DNA of 64,000 bases from Lachnospiraceae bacterium (GTDB taxonomy: Bacteria > Bacillota > Clostridia > Lachnospirales > Lachnospiraceae), in NCBI GenBank assembly GCA_024697065.1, contig JAILGE010000010.1, positions 60,010 through 124,009 of the forward strand, in the 5' to 3' direction. Below are positions 55,027-63,197 of this stretch, one piece after another. Numbering within the stretch: the stretch's first letter is position 1; each line of letters opens with the position of its first letter. A program made the translations under genes and the position numbers. The notes under the pieces were generated by a model. That model had not been told where the DNA came from. It saw only the letters and a program-made list of their open reading frames with translations, and did no database searches.

Positions 55027-56445
55027 TTGAAAAAAGCAGGACGCAATCATAAAGATATATGGGCACGTATAGGAGGAGGATTTCTATGTTTTTTAATATT
55101 GATCTTCCTTCTTTTTTTCATGCAGCAGTGCTTTAAGATATTGTTTCGTAAGGATGTGGCCTCATATATGATCAGATCCGGAGCTCTTGCGGTCAATAAT
55201 TCATATACGGCTTTTCTGATCAAAGATGAGCTGACATATGATGCTGCCACTTCCGGCACCATCGTATATTTAAAGCCCGAGGGAGGTCATGTCAGTTCGG
55301 GGGATAAGGTATATGCGATCTGCAGTGAAGAGACAGCCAATGCAGTCATAAACGATCCGTCCATAAATTCGGAAAATACGGATTCTTTAGCCAGACAGGC
55401 CAAGGAATATTCGGAGAGCTTTTCTCCTGTTGCTTTTGACAGTGTGTACGGGTTCAAGGAAGCTTTTTGTGATAATGCGACCAAGCTGTCCGTAGGTGAA
55501 ATTACCGACAGACTTGAGAATTATGCAGCCAACGGCAGTGCCGTAAGTTACCGTGTATCAAAGGAAACCGGCTATCTTGTTTATGGCGTGGATGGATTTG
55601 AGGGGATAAATGAAGAGAATATAACTCCCGAAGCAGTCAATTCATATCCTGCCAATCCTGTTGAACTCAATTCCGGGAGCAACATCAATATGGGAGATAT
55701 GGCATATAAGCTTATCGTTTCCGAATACTGGAAAGCCGCTTTTATGGTGACTCCCGAATATGCATCATTATTTGAAAACGGTCAGTATGTAAAGGTTCGT
55801 TTTGCCAAGAACGGCGAAGAATTGAGCGGAAAAGTTACCCTTATCCCGGGAGCAACTGAAAAAGCGGATGTAATGATGCTCATTTCATTTAAAACATCGG
55901 TATGTAATTTTGCTTCTGACAGATTTACGGATATAGAGATCGAAATGCAGGGAAAAGACGGATTGAAAGTGCCCAATTCCGCCATCGTCCAGAAAAAATT
56001 CTTCGTGGTACCCAAAAGCTACGCTCTTGAGACAGAGGAAAATACCGGGGAGACAAGTCCTCTTACCGAGACAGAAGATCAGAATATGAAGACCTTCCTC
56101 AAGAAGACCTATATGGAAAACGGGGAGGCAACAGTACTTAAAACGCAGATCAATGTGTATTCGGAAAATGATGAATACTTTTTCGTAAAGGCGCCGGAGC
56201 TGAACTACGGTGACGAACTGGTTCCACAGAACAGCCAGAAAACATATATCATTGAGGAGACCGGTATCCTTACCGGAGTTTATAATATCAATAAAGGATA
56301 TGCGGATTTCTGCCAGATACAGGTGGTGGACAGTAACGAGGAATATTCCATCGTAAAGAGTAATACTGTTTACGGATTAAGAGAATTTGACTATATCATC
56401 CTGAATGCCCAGTCGGTTGAGGATGATGAATTCATATTTAAATAA
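55027..56445 (+). CDS. HlyD-like membrane-anchored adaptor-type protein
   Basis: 472 residues from a TTG at 55027 (weak ribosome site). One N-terminal membrane helix (about 16-36, GFLCFLILIFLLFFMQQC) precedes a lipoyl-like beta domain (about 72-98, SGTIVYLKPEGGHVSSGDKV). A helical part (about 110-170) and beta-barrel domains follow (KLIVSEYWKAAFMVTPEYAS, GYADFCQIQVVDSNEEYSIV). This resembles HlyD/RND adaptor proteins, but no ABC or RND transporter gene lies nearby. It sits between a P-loop gene and yggS, upstream of sepF. Related proteins occur in the same place in other Lachnospiraceae, by recollection. Export partner unknown. Confidence 0.65.
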   Translation: MKKAGRNHKDIWARIGGGFLCFLILIFLLFFMQQCFKILFRKDVASYMIRSGALAVNNSYTAFLIKDELTYDAATSGTIVYLKPEGGHVSSGDKVYAICSEETANAVINDPSINSENTDSLARQAKEYSESFSPVAFDSVYGFKEAFCDNATKLSVGEITDRLENYAANGSAVSYRVSKETGYLVYGVDGFEGINEENITPEAVNSYPANPVELNSGSNINMGDMAYKLIVSEYWKAAFMVTPEYASLFENGQYVKVRFAKNGEELSGKVTLIPGATEKADVMMLISFKTSVCNFASDRFTDIEIEMQGKDGLKVPNSAIVQKKFFVVPKSYALETEENTGETSPLTETEDQNMKTFLKKTYMENGEATVLKTQINVYSENDEYFFVKAPELNYGDELVPQNSQKTYIIEETGILTGVYNINKGYADFCQIQVVDSNEEYSIVKSNTVYGLREFDYIILNAQSVEDDEFIFK

Positions 56446-56490
56446 TCAGTTGCCGGATGAGATGACGGCAACGGTATGTCGGAGGAAAAG

Positions 56491-57189
56491 ATGAGTATAA
56501 AGGAAAATATTGATGATGTTCAAAACAGGATCGATGCTGCCTGCAAAAGAATCGGCCGTGATCCCAAAGAGGTTACTCTTATATGCGTCAGCAAGACCAA
56601 GCCGGTTGAAATGCTTATGGAAGCATATGATGCAGGAAGGCGGGCTTTCGGAGAAAATAAGGTTCAGGAGATGTGCGGCAAGATAGAAGTGATGCCTTCG
56701 GATATTGACTGGCATATGATAGGCCATCTTCAGACCAACAAGATCAAATATATCGTTGGAAAGACATCACTTATCCACAGCGTGGATTCTATTCATCTGG
56801 CTGAAGCAATAGAAAAGGAATCTGCAAAAGCAGGCTGCAGTACAGATGTCCTGATCGAGATAAATGCTGCAGGCGAAGAGTCAAAATCCGGTACTTCGGA
56901 TCCCGAAGCTAACAAAGAGCTTATCCGTGCCGTATCAAAGCTTGAACATATAAGACTCAGAGGCCTTATGACAATAGCGCCTTACACGGAAGATCCCGAG
57001 AGTAACAGAATTTATTTCAAAATGGTCCATGATCTTCTGTATAAAGAAATGAGAGAGTTTTTCCCCGAGCATCCGGAACTCTCCATGGGGATGACCGGTG
57101 ATTATGAAGTCGCTGTAGAAGAGGGGGCTACTCTGGTAAGAGTAGGCACCGGTATCTTCGGCGAAAGAGATTACGGAACCAAAGCTTAA
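56491..57189 (+). CDS. yggS: YggS/PLPBP-family pyridoxal phosphate homeostasis protein
   Basis: 232 residues from ATG 56491 with GGAGGA upstream; an ATG at 56476 lacks one. PLP binds Lys in LICVSKTKPVEML. GENKVQEMCGKIEVM and WHMIGHLQTNKIKYIVG are family hallmarks, with MGMTGDYEVAVEEGATLVRV near the end. The protein has no catalytic activity and buffers PLP. The yggS-sepF order is widespread in Gram-positives. Here a strong terminator separates the two. Confidence 0.95.
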   Translation: MSIKENIDDVQNRIDAACKRIGRDPKEVTLICVSKTKPVEMLMEAYDAGRRAFGENKVQEMCGKIEVMPSDIDWHMIGHLQTNKIKYIVGKTSLIHSVDSIHLAEAIEKESAKAGCSTDVLIEINAAGEESKSGTSDPEANKELIRAVSKLEHIRLRGLMTIAPYTEDPESNRIYFKMVHDLLYKEMREFFPEHPELSMGMTGDYEVAVEEGATLVRVGTGIFGERDYGTKA

Positions 57190-57226
57190 AGATCTGATAA
57201 ATTTTTTTATCTAAAGAATTATATGG

Positions 57227-57269
57227 ACCATCTTTACCGAAGATTAAAGGTAAAGATGGTTATTTTTTT
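57227..57269 (+). terminator. Strong Rho-independent terminator after yggS
   Basis: A perfect 12-bp stem, ACCATCTTTACC (57227-57238) with GGTAAAGATGGT (57249-57260), is followed by TATTTTTTT. It insulates sepF from the yggS transcript. Confidence 0.93.
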
Positions 57270-57378
57270 GCAAAAATTTTAGCCTTTGCAGGAAAATATT
57301 AATTTCAATTTTTTCATGCAGGGAGCGGTGGAATTCGGTTTCCTGAAAATGGTAAAAAAGATGGAAGACGTAAAAAAA

Positions 57379-57596
57379 TTATGTTAATCTAAGAGAGTTT
57401 ACATAACATTATATAGGTTGACATAAAACTGTTTACATAACTCTGGAAGTAGTTTACATAACTTGTGACATAATCTGTTAACATAATATATATATTTGCA
57501 ACATAATGTAATACATTCGAGCCCGCAAACCCTTTTAAATACTATATTTGAGGAAAAAAATTTTCTGAAAAACTTTCAAAAAAGTGTTGACATAAA
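57379..57596 (+). repeat. Array of ACATAA-core repeats in the sepF upstream region (possible operator array)
   Basis: The consensus is GTTTACATAAC. Three exact copies lie at 57397-57407, 57431-57441 and 57452-57462. Variants lie at 57417-57427 (GTTGACATAAA), 57464-57474 (TGTGACATAAT), 57477-57487 (GTTAACATAAT), 57497-57507 (TGCAACATAAT) and 57586-57596 (GTTGACATAAA). An inverted copy is at 57379-57388. Core-to-core spacing is 20, 14, 21, 12, 13 and 20 bases, near whole helical turns for several. The last copy overlaps the -35 of the sepF promoter. The outer GTT and AAC arms are mutually complementary. This looks like several binding sites for a transcription factor, possibly an OmpR-type regulator; that is inference. 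The rest of the 57270-57586 stretch is AT-rich and holds no gene I can support. Confidence 0.75.
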
Positions 57597-57615
57597 TATC
57601 GTTTTACAGCATAAT
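57587..57615 (+). promoter_or_regulatory. Strong sigma-A promoter of sepF
   Basis: Perfect TTGACA (57587-57592), 17-base spacer, CATAAT (57610-57615). The -35 is embedded in the last ACATAA repeat, so a protein bound there would affect polymerase access. Start point is expected near 57622. Confidence 0.78.
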
Positions 57616-57621
57616 GAACTT

Positions 57622-57638
57622 GTGGTTTTCGAAACCAC
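57622..57638 (+). promoter_or_regulatory. Stem-loop at the predicted 5' end of the sepF mRNA
   Basis: GTGGTTT (57622-57628), loop TCG, AAACCAC (57632-57638): a perfect 7-bp hairpin placed exactly where transcription should begin, 10 bases before the GAGGAGG ribosome site region. It may protect the mRNA 5' end or act as an operator. Confidence 0.55.
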
Positions 57639-57664
57639 GTAAAAAATTGAGGAGGAACAAAAGG

Positions 57665-58159
57665 ATGGATTTATTGGATAGTATTAAAAGTCATCTGCCT
57701 TTTATTGGAGGCAGTGTTGCCGAAGATGAATATGATGATGATTACGAGGAGGATGATATGGTAGAGGAAGAATACGAAGAGCGCCCTAAACGCTCCGTTA
57801 AGAAAGCCGCTCCCAAGGTTTCAATGTTCAGGAGCAATCGCAGATCCGATGCGGATTCCGAAGCAAGGGAAGTATGCACTATCTGCCCTCAGTGCTTTGA
57901 TGATATAAAGAAGGTTACCGACAAGCTTCGCGATAATGTTATCGTTATCCTTAACACAGAGTCCTGTGATGTTGAGCTTGCTAAGCGTACTCTTGATTTC
58001 TGCTATGGTACACTTTATGCTCTTGATGGCGATTTTGATGCCATTTCCGTTTCACAGACCAATGAGCCTTGCGGAATTTACCTTTTCACTCCTTACACAA
58101 CAAAGATCACTTCCAATGCCAAGAGCGAAGAAAGCAGCGACGACGAAGAAGATTATTGA
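57665..58159 (+). CDS. sepF: Cell division protein SepF
   Basis: 164 residues from ATG 57665, 9 bases after GAGGAGG; the upstream frame to 57614 lies in the leader. The N-terminal amphipathic membrane-binding helix (MDLLDSIKSHLPFIGG) is followed by a long acidic linker (EYDDDYEEDDMVEEEYEE). The SepF core (about 78-150) shows EVCTICPQCFDDIKKVTDKL and RTLDFCYGTLYALDGDFDAI. It tethers and aligns FtsZ at the division ring. The acidic Asp/Glu/Ser tail is unusually marked. A terminator follows within 25 bases, so sepF is transcribed alone from its own promoter. Confidence 0.95.
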   Translation: MDLLDSIKSHLPFIGGSVAEDEYDDDYEEDDMVEEEYEERPKRSVKKAAPKVSMFRSNRRSDADSEAREVCTICPQCFDDIKKVTDKLRDNVIVILNTESCDVELAKRTLDFCYGTLYALDGDFDAISVSQTNEPCGIYLFTPYTTKITSNAKSEESSDDEEDY

Positions 58160-58181
58160 TCTTATCAGCTTGTGAACATTT

Positions 58182-58222
58182 AAAGGAGATTGTGAAACAA
58201 CTGTTTCAGAGTCTCCTTTTTT
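58182..58222 (+). terminator. Rho-independent terminator after sepF
   Basis: AAAGGAGA (58182-58189) pairs with TCTCCTTT (58212-58219); the stem continues inward with one mismatch through GAAAC / GTTTC, and a T run follows. Confidence 0.85.
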
Positions 58223-58223
58223 A

Positions 58224-58252
58224 TTGCAAAGAAGCAGTGTTTTCTGTATAAT
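58224..58252 (+). promoter_or_regulatory. Sigma-A promoter for the response regulator-GGDEF gene
   Basis: TTGCAA (58224-58229), 17-base spacer, perfect TATAAT (58247-58252), placed directly after the sepF terminator and about 36 bases before the start codon. Confidence 0.75.
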
Positions 58253-58288
58253 TTAAACGTACAGTTATGTTTACCGGAGGCTATGATC

Positions 58289-60028
58289 ATGAGCAGTGCT
58301 TCAATGAAACACGTCCTGATTGTTGATGATGACAATATAAATCTCACCTGTGCCAGAACCGTTCTTAAGGGCTTCTGCAAGGTTACTCCAACCATTTCGG
58401 GAACCCAGGCTCTGCATTTCCTTGAAAATAACACTCCGGATCTTATTCTTCTTGATATCCAGATGCCTTTCATGGATGGTTTCGAGGTAATGCGTCATAT
58501 CAGGGAAAATCCCAAGACGGCGCAGATCCCCGTTATCTTTTTGTCTGCAAATGCAAATGCTGTTACAGAGAGCGATTGCCTGGCCATGGGTGCCATAGAT
58601 TTTATTGCCAAGCCCTTTGTACCAAGCGTTCTGTTGAACAGGATAAATAAAGCTCTTGCGATCGAGGATAAACATAAGATCCTTTCGGAAGAGTTAAATG
58701 AGCGTATCCGTGAAGTAGATGATATCAAAGACAAATCTCAAAAGGATGTTCTTACAGGGCTTTATAATCGTTTGTTCAGTGAATCGGCTGTAAATAAGCT
58801 GATCCAGGCAGGCCACATAGGAACTGTCTTTATGATCGATATGGATAATTTCAAGGCTATCAATGATGATTACGGTCATATAGCCGGTGATAATGTTCTT
58901 AAGATGATGGCAGATACATTAAGATCCGCATCTAAGAGCGAGAATGATATTCTCTGCAGGATCGGCGGAGATGAATTTATAGCATTTTTCGATGGGATCA
59001 CGGATAAGAATACCGTCAGTGATATGGCTGCGGGTATGATCAAAGAGATCTGTATGAAGCTTGATGCGTCAAATTACAGATCAAGAGCATCCATATCTGT
59101 CGGCATAGCTCAGGTCCCGGATGACGGCAACGAATTTACAAAGCTTTATAATGCTGCTGATAAAGCGCTTTACTATGTAAAGCAAAACGGAAAGAATTCA
59201 TTCCATTTTTATTCCGAATCTTCCACTACTGAAAGATCAAAAGCGGGCCAGCTGGTTGATATAGCTTATCTGAAAGATGCCCTGAACCGGTCCGATACGG
59301 GACATGGCGCATATAAGATGGATTTTGACGCATTCCATCACGTTTACAATTTTATCAACCGTATCGTTTCCAGAAGCGATAGCAGCGTAGAGAGTGTGCT
59401 TTTTACACTTATGCCTGTTCAAAATACTGATCCCGACACATCGGAGGCAGAGCTTGCCATAGAGATGCTGGAGCAGGCTATTTTCGTATCATTACGACGC
59501 GATGATATTTCCACCAGGTATTCAAGCAGACAGATCTTTGTGGTACTGATGAATGCCGATGATGAGGATATTGAAAATATAGTAAACAGGATAAACAATA
59601 CTTTCTTCGAGCTGTATCTCGGAGGAAAATTCAGTATTGCTTATGATTTTGTAAAGATGGATGGCAAAAGAGTTCCGGAACCTGCGCAGAATGTTCCGGC
59701 ACCGCAGCCTGCAGTTTCCTCAACTGTTCAGGAAGCACCTGCATCGGTGCAGACACCGGCGTCAGCTCCCGAACCTGAACCCGCACCTGCGCCTGCAGTT
59801 TTATCCGCACCGGAGCCGGATGACGAGCCCGTAGTGGATCCCAATCCCTACAGCAGATCAAATTCGGCATCATCATATAATCCTTATGTCAATCCTTACA
59901 GAGGCACAACATCCAATACTTTTGTGATGCCCTCTGTATCATCAAATCCGTTCAATGACAGGGAGCCTGAATCTCACGGCTACGATCCTTCCATCGATCC
60001 AAATCCCTTCAGTCGTCGTACGCGTTGA
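58289..60028 (+). CDS. Response regulator with GGDEF diguanylate cyclase domain and Pro-rich tail
   Basis: 579 residues from ATG 58289, 8 bases after GGAGG; ATG 58283 is too close to it. The receiver domain (about 6-125) has Asp pair VDDD, phospho-acceptor Asp56 in LLDIQMPFMDGF and Lys in FIAKPF. The GGDEF domain (about 145-310) has GGDEF at 226-230, so cyclase activity is likely; the product-inhibition RxxD site upstream is not present (SEND). A second degenerate GGDEF-like or related fold (about 320-455) follows, with YSSRQIFVVLM in the place of the active loop. The tail (about 460-579) is Pro/Ala/Glu-rich with NPY and NPF repeats. Synthesises c-di-GMP on phosphorylation, presumably. No histidine kinase gene lies next to it. 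Confidence 0.88.
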   Translation: MSSASMKHVLIVDDDNINLTCARTVLKGFCKVTPTISGTQALHFLENNTPDLILLDIQMPFMDGFEVMRHIRENPKTAQIPVIFLSANANAVTESDCLAMGAIDFIAKPFVPSVLLNRINKALAIEDKHKILSEELNERIREVDDIKDKSQKDVLTGLYNRLFSESAVNKLIQAGHIGTVFMIDMDNFKAINDDYGHIAGDNVLKMMADTLRSASKSENDILCRIGGDEFIAFFDGITDKNTVSDMAAGMIKEICMKLDASNYRSRASISVGIAQVPDDGNEFTKLYNAADKALYYVKQNGKNSFHFYSESSTTERSKAGQLVDIAYLKDALNRSDTGHGAYKMDFDAFHHVYNFINRIVSRSDSSVESVLFTLMPVQNTDPDTSEAELAIEMLEQAIFVSLRRDDISTRYSSRQIFVVLMNADDEDIENIVNRINNTFFELYLGGKFSIAYDFVKMDGKRVPEPAQNVPAPQPAVSSTVQEAPASVQTPASAPEPEPAPAPAVLSAPEPDDEPVVDPNPYSRSNSASSYNPYVNPYRGTTSNTFVMPSVSSNPFNDREPESHGYDPSIDPNPFSRRTR

Positions 60029-60075
60029 TCAATTTTGCAGAGTTTTATATGTATTATTTTTTTATGGAGTAGATC

Positions 60076-61185
60076 ATGTCCAGAGTATTAACAGTTAATT
60101 ACAACAAGAAACCTTCGTATGATATTGTGATCGGAAACGATTATTCGGAGCTTGCAGACAGAGTAAAGGCTCTCGGATTCGAAGGGAAAAAAGCGGTCAT
60201 CATCACTGACAGTACAGTAAAGGATCTCTATGCCGAAGCTCTAAAGACAGAGCTTGAAAAGGCATGTTCAAAAGTTTTTATATATGCTTTTGAAGCCGGG
60301 GAGCAAAATAAAAATCTGTCGACGGTACAGAAGATCATTAGTTTTATGATCGAAAACAAGATCAACAGAAACGACCTTGCCGTTGCTGTAGGCGGAGGCG
60401 TTGTGGGAGATGTTGCCGGTTTTTGCGCTTCGATCTACCTTCGCGGTATCGAATTTATCCAGATACCGACCACGCTTTTGGCACAGGTGGATTCATCTAT
60501 CGGTGGTAAAACGGGGGTTGATTTCGATCAGTACAAGAATATGGTCGGAGCATTCAAGATGCCCAAACTTGTCTATATCAATACCAAAACATTATCAACT
60601 CTGGATGCAAGACAGTTTTATGCAGGAATGGGTGAAGTCATGAAATACGGTCTGATAATGGATGAGAGCTTCTTTGAATGGCTCATATCCAAGATGTATG
60701 AGATCCACGACAGAGATAATGCGACACTTGAAGAAATGATAGAGACCTGCTGCATTTGCAAGCAGAAGATCGTAGAGCGTGATCCCCTTGAAAAAGGCGA
60801 CCGTGCGCTTCTTAATTTCGGTCACACAATTGGTCATGCGATCGAAAAATACAAGAATTTTGAGCTGCTTCACGGAGAATGTGTGGCTTTAGGCTGTGTT
60901 GCCGCATCCTATATCTCATGGCAGAAGAATAAGCTCTCAAAGGATGAATATTATGAGATACGTGATATGTTCGTTCCTTTTAATCTTCCCATCTCCATAG
61001 ACGATCTGGAACCCGAAAAGATCGTAGAGCTTACCAAATCCGATAAAAAATCCATGGATGGCGGTATCAAATTTATCCTTTTGAAGAGAGTCGGAAAAGC
61101 CTATATAGACCAGACTGTAACGGATGAAGAGATGATCGCGGGCATAAATGAGATCAACTTTACCGAAGAGGATGAAAAGGCATGA
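60076..61185 (+). CDS. aroB: 3-dehydroquinate synthase
   Basis: Second step of the shikimate pathway, NAD-dependent cyclisation of DAHP. 369 residues. Signatures include LAVAVGGGVVGDVAGFCASI, QIPTTLLAQVDSSIGGKTGV and LNFGHTIGHAIEKYK, which holds metal ligands. Normal length. No other aro gene is adjacent, so its placement is isolated. It starts 47 bases after the response regulator gene and overlaps lspA by 4 bases. Confidence 0.96.
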   Translation: MSRVLTVNYNKKPSYDIVIGNDYSELADRVKALGFEGKKAVIITDSTVKDLYAEALKTELEKACSKVFIYAFEAGEQNKNLSTVQKIISFMIENKINRNDLAVAVGGGVVGDVAGFCASIYLRGIEFIQIPTTLLAQVDSSIGGKTGVDFDQYKNMVGAFKMPKLVYINTKTLSTLDARQFYAGMGEVMKYGLIMDESFFEWLISKMYEIHDRDNATLEEMIETCCICKQKIVERDPLEKGDRALLNFGHTIGHAIEKYKNFELLHGECVALGCVAASYISWQKNKLSKDEYYEIRDMFVPFNLPISIDDLEPEKIVELTKSDKKSMDGGIKFILLKRVGKAYIDQTVTDEEMIAGINEINFTEEDEKA

Positions 61186-61853
61186 GTACAGCTTATACAT
61201 ACACAGGAACGCATATTGCTATCATCCCGGTCTTTATATTGACGTTATTGTGCCTGTTCGAAGTGTGGTTATATTGCAGAAAAGATTCAAAAGCCGAAAT
61301 TAAAGACGGATTGAAAAAATATTTGCTTTATTCGGATGCTGCCATATTTATTTCTACGCTTTATACGGATTTTTTTACAAAAGACTGGATACGCACAAAC
61401 TTAAAACCCGGAGATAATTTTGATATTATTCCGGGCGTTCTTGAGATATATCATCTCGAAAACACCGGCGCGGTTTGGGGTATGATGAAAGGTCAGATCC
61501 CTTTGTTTTTGATATGCACCGTGATAATCATGGGTGGATGCATAGCGATAATGGCAAGGATACCCGAAGATAAGAAGTATGGTGCGCTGCATGTTGCGCT
61601 GGCTCTTGTTTTATCCGGGGCTGTCGGTAATATGATAGACAGAATGTATAAACAGTCTGTAACGGACTTCATATACTTTACGATCATCAATTTCCCTATA
61701 TTCAATTATGCGGATATATGTGTTGTTATAGCTGTATTTATGCTCCTTATATTATTCCTGTTCACGTATAAGGATGACGATCTTGGCTTTATCTCCTTTG
61801 GCAGGAAAAAAGAAGACAGCAAAGCAGATAAAGAATCAGAAAAGAAAGATTGA
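61182..61853 (+). CDS. lspA: Signal peptidase II (lipoprotein signal peptidase), extended form
   Basis: 223 residues, longer than the usual 150-180. The catalytic aspartates are Asp153 in GNMIDRMY and Asp178 in FNYADICVV, with NTGAVWGM between helices. An extra N-terminal membrane helix and loop (about 10-55, IAIIPVFILTLLCLFEVWLY) precede the YTDFFTKDWI segment that normally lies near the start, and a Lys/Glu/Asp-rich tail (about 200-223) is added. It cleaves prolipoprotein signals, such as that of the carboxypeptidase at 53508. Start overlaps aroB (ATGA); rluD follows after 15 bases, a common pair. Confidence 0.92.
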   Translation: MSTAYTYTGTHIAIIPVFILTLLCLFEVWLYCRKDSKAEIKDGLKKYLLYSDAAIFISTLYTDFFTKDWIRTNLKPGDNFDIIPGVLEIYHLENTGAVWGMMKGQIPLFLICTVIIMGGCIAIMARIPEDKKYGALHVALALVLSGAVGNMIDRMYKQSVTDFIYFTIINFPIFNYADICVVIAVFMLLILFLFTYKDDDLGFISFGRKKEDSKADKESEKKD

Positions 61854-61868
61854 TAAGTATAAATCAAA

Positions 61869-62792
61869 ATGAGCATCAGCAGATTTGTGATATCAGAAGA
61901 ATACGAAAATGAGCGTGCAGACCGCATATCCGCGCTTCTTATGCCTGATTGCTCCAGAACCTACCTTCAAAAGCTGATAAAAGACGGCAATATCTTATTA
62001 AATGGTAAAAATCTTAAAGCATCCGCAAAAGTCGAAGCAGGGGATGAATTGCTCTTCAATCTTCCGGATCCCGTTATTCCCGAGATCATTCCCGAAGATA
62101 TCCCTTTAAATATAGTATTTGAGAATAAAGATGTGATCATCATCAATAAACCCAAGGATATGGTCGTGCATCCGGCTCCGGGGCATCTTACCGGAACTGT
62201 GGTCAATGCTGTAATGTATCATTGCAGTGATCTGTCGGGAATAAACGGCATAATGCGTCCGGGAATCGTTCATCGTATAGATAAAGATACTTCGGGGCTG
62301 CTGATAATATGCAAAAATGACAATGCTCACAGAAATATTGCAGAACAGTTAAAGGTTCACAGCATAGAACGGACATATCACGCAATAGTTCATGGAGTAT
62401 TTAGCGAAGAGTTCGGCACGGTTAATAAACCTCTCGGCAGGAGTGACAAAGACCGCAAAAAGATGGCAATCGTAGCTGAAGGCTCCGGAAAGCCCGCTAT
62501 AACGCATTATACGGTATTAAAGCAATATAAGGACTACGCTTATATAAAATGCAATCTGGAGACCGGCAGGACCCATCAGATACGCGTACATATGGCCAGC
62601 CTCGGGCATCCGCTTGTGGGCGATCCGGTATACGGAATACACGAAAACAGATATAAAAATACATGTGGCCAGGTCTTGCACGCAAAATCCATAGGATTTG
62701 ATGCTCCTGACGGATCCGGACGTATGCAATTTGATTCAGAGCTGCCCGAATATTTCACAAAAATCTTAAATGATCTTGAATCTTATAAATGA
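61869..62792 (+). CDS. rluD: RluD-type 23S rRNA pseudouridine synthase
   Basis: 307 residues. The N-terminal S4 domain (about 12-75, RTYLQKLIKDGNILLNGKNL) precedes the catalytic domain with Asp138 in HRIDKDTSGLLI and GRTHQIRVHMASLGHPLVGD. Most likely modifies helix 69 of 23S rRNA, but RluA-family paralogues overlap in sequence. The stop codon lies within a TATAAAT repeat that continues downstream. No strong ribosome site is seen at ATG 61869. Confidence 0.9.
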   Translation: MSISRFVISEEYENERADRISALLMPDCSRTYLQKLIKDGNILLNGKNLKASAKVEAGDELLFNLPDPVIPEIIPEDIPLNIVFENKDVIIINKPKDMVVHPAPGHLTGTVVNAVMYHCSDLSGINGIMRPGIVHRIDKDTSGLLIICKNDNAHRNIAEQLKVHSIERTYHAIVHGVFSEEFGTVNKPLGRSDKDRKKMAIVAEGSGKPAITHYTVLKQYKDYAYIKCNLETGRTHQIRVHMASLGHPLVGDPVYGIHENRYKNTCGQVLHAKSIGFDAPDGSGRMQFDSELPEYFTKILNDLESYK

Positions 62793-62877
62793 TCCTGATA
62801 GTTATAAATTTCCTTGAATCTTATAAATAATCACATATAAATGATCACGTATAAATGATCACATATAAATGATCCTT
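62784..62877 (+). repeat. TATAAATGATCAC tandem repeats at the rluD 3' end
   Basis: Units of TATAAAT followed by (A/G)ATCAC(A/G) recur with a strict 14-base period at 62822, 62836, 62850 and 62864. An earlier copy at 62784 includes the rluD stop. Longer relatives of CTTGAATCTTATAAATGATC flank them, suggesting duplication of the gene end. Confidence 0.75.
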
Positions 62878-63105
62878 GAATCTTAAATAATCTTGGATTT
62901 GAATCTAAAAAGATCCGGGAACAAATTGTTATCAAATCTCAAATTATCTTGAGGCTTAAAAAATCTTTTAAAGTAATTCTTTTAAAATAATTCATAAAAT
63001 ATTATGGATCAGAAAAATAAAAGGATATAGCAACGGATCTTCGGGTAAATATTCAAAAATTATCATATACAAATAATAAAATAATAAGCCTCTTAGCATA
63101 TAAAT

Positions 63106-63135
63106 GCCGCCGAGCCCTTGAAGGGCGCGGCTTTA
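63106..63135 (+). terminator. GC-rich hairpin, probable terminator of the rluD unit
   Basis: GCCGC (63106-63110) and GCCCT (63114-63118) pair with AGGGC and GCGGC (63122-63131), with a 3-base bulge, and TTTA follows. It stands out from its AT-rich surroundings. It lies over 300 bases after rluD, and could instead serve the minus-strand gene. Confidence 0.45.
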
Positions 63136-63167
63136 CTTATCGTTGGATCGTGGCTTTTTCTGTATAT

Positions 63168-63197
63168 CTATTCGTAAAATCTGTATTTAGCGAATAG
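63168..63197. other. Stem-loop in the convergent region
   Basis: CTATTCG plus TAAA (63168-63178) pairs with TTTA and CGAATAG (63186-63197) with one bulged G, an 11-bp stem. It has no T tract on either strand. Seven bases on, a smaller hairpin AGGGC/GCCCT (63206-63220) is followed by TTATAT on the minus strand and could help end the EAL transcript. Confidence 0.45.

Noticed and set aside
57397..57507. The repeats as a CRISPR array or as WalR/PhoP boxes
   Set aside because: The repeat is only about 11 bases and the spacing is 12-21 bases, too short for CRISPR. The reverse strand contains TGTAAA, as in the WalR consensus, but variants such as TGTCAA and the spacing do not fit its 11-base period, so no named regulator is assigned.
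62936..63100. AT-rich stretch after rluD as a replication origin or DnaA box cluster
   Set aside because: No TTATCCACA-type boxes and no dnaA, dnaN or partition genes are near.
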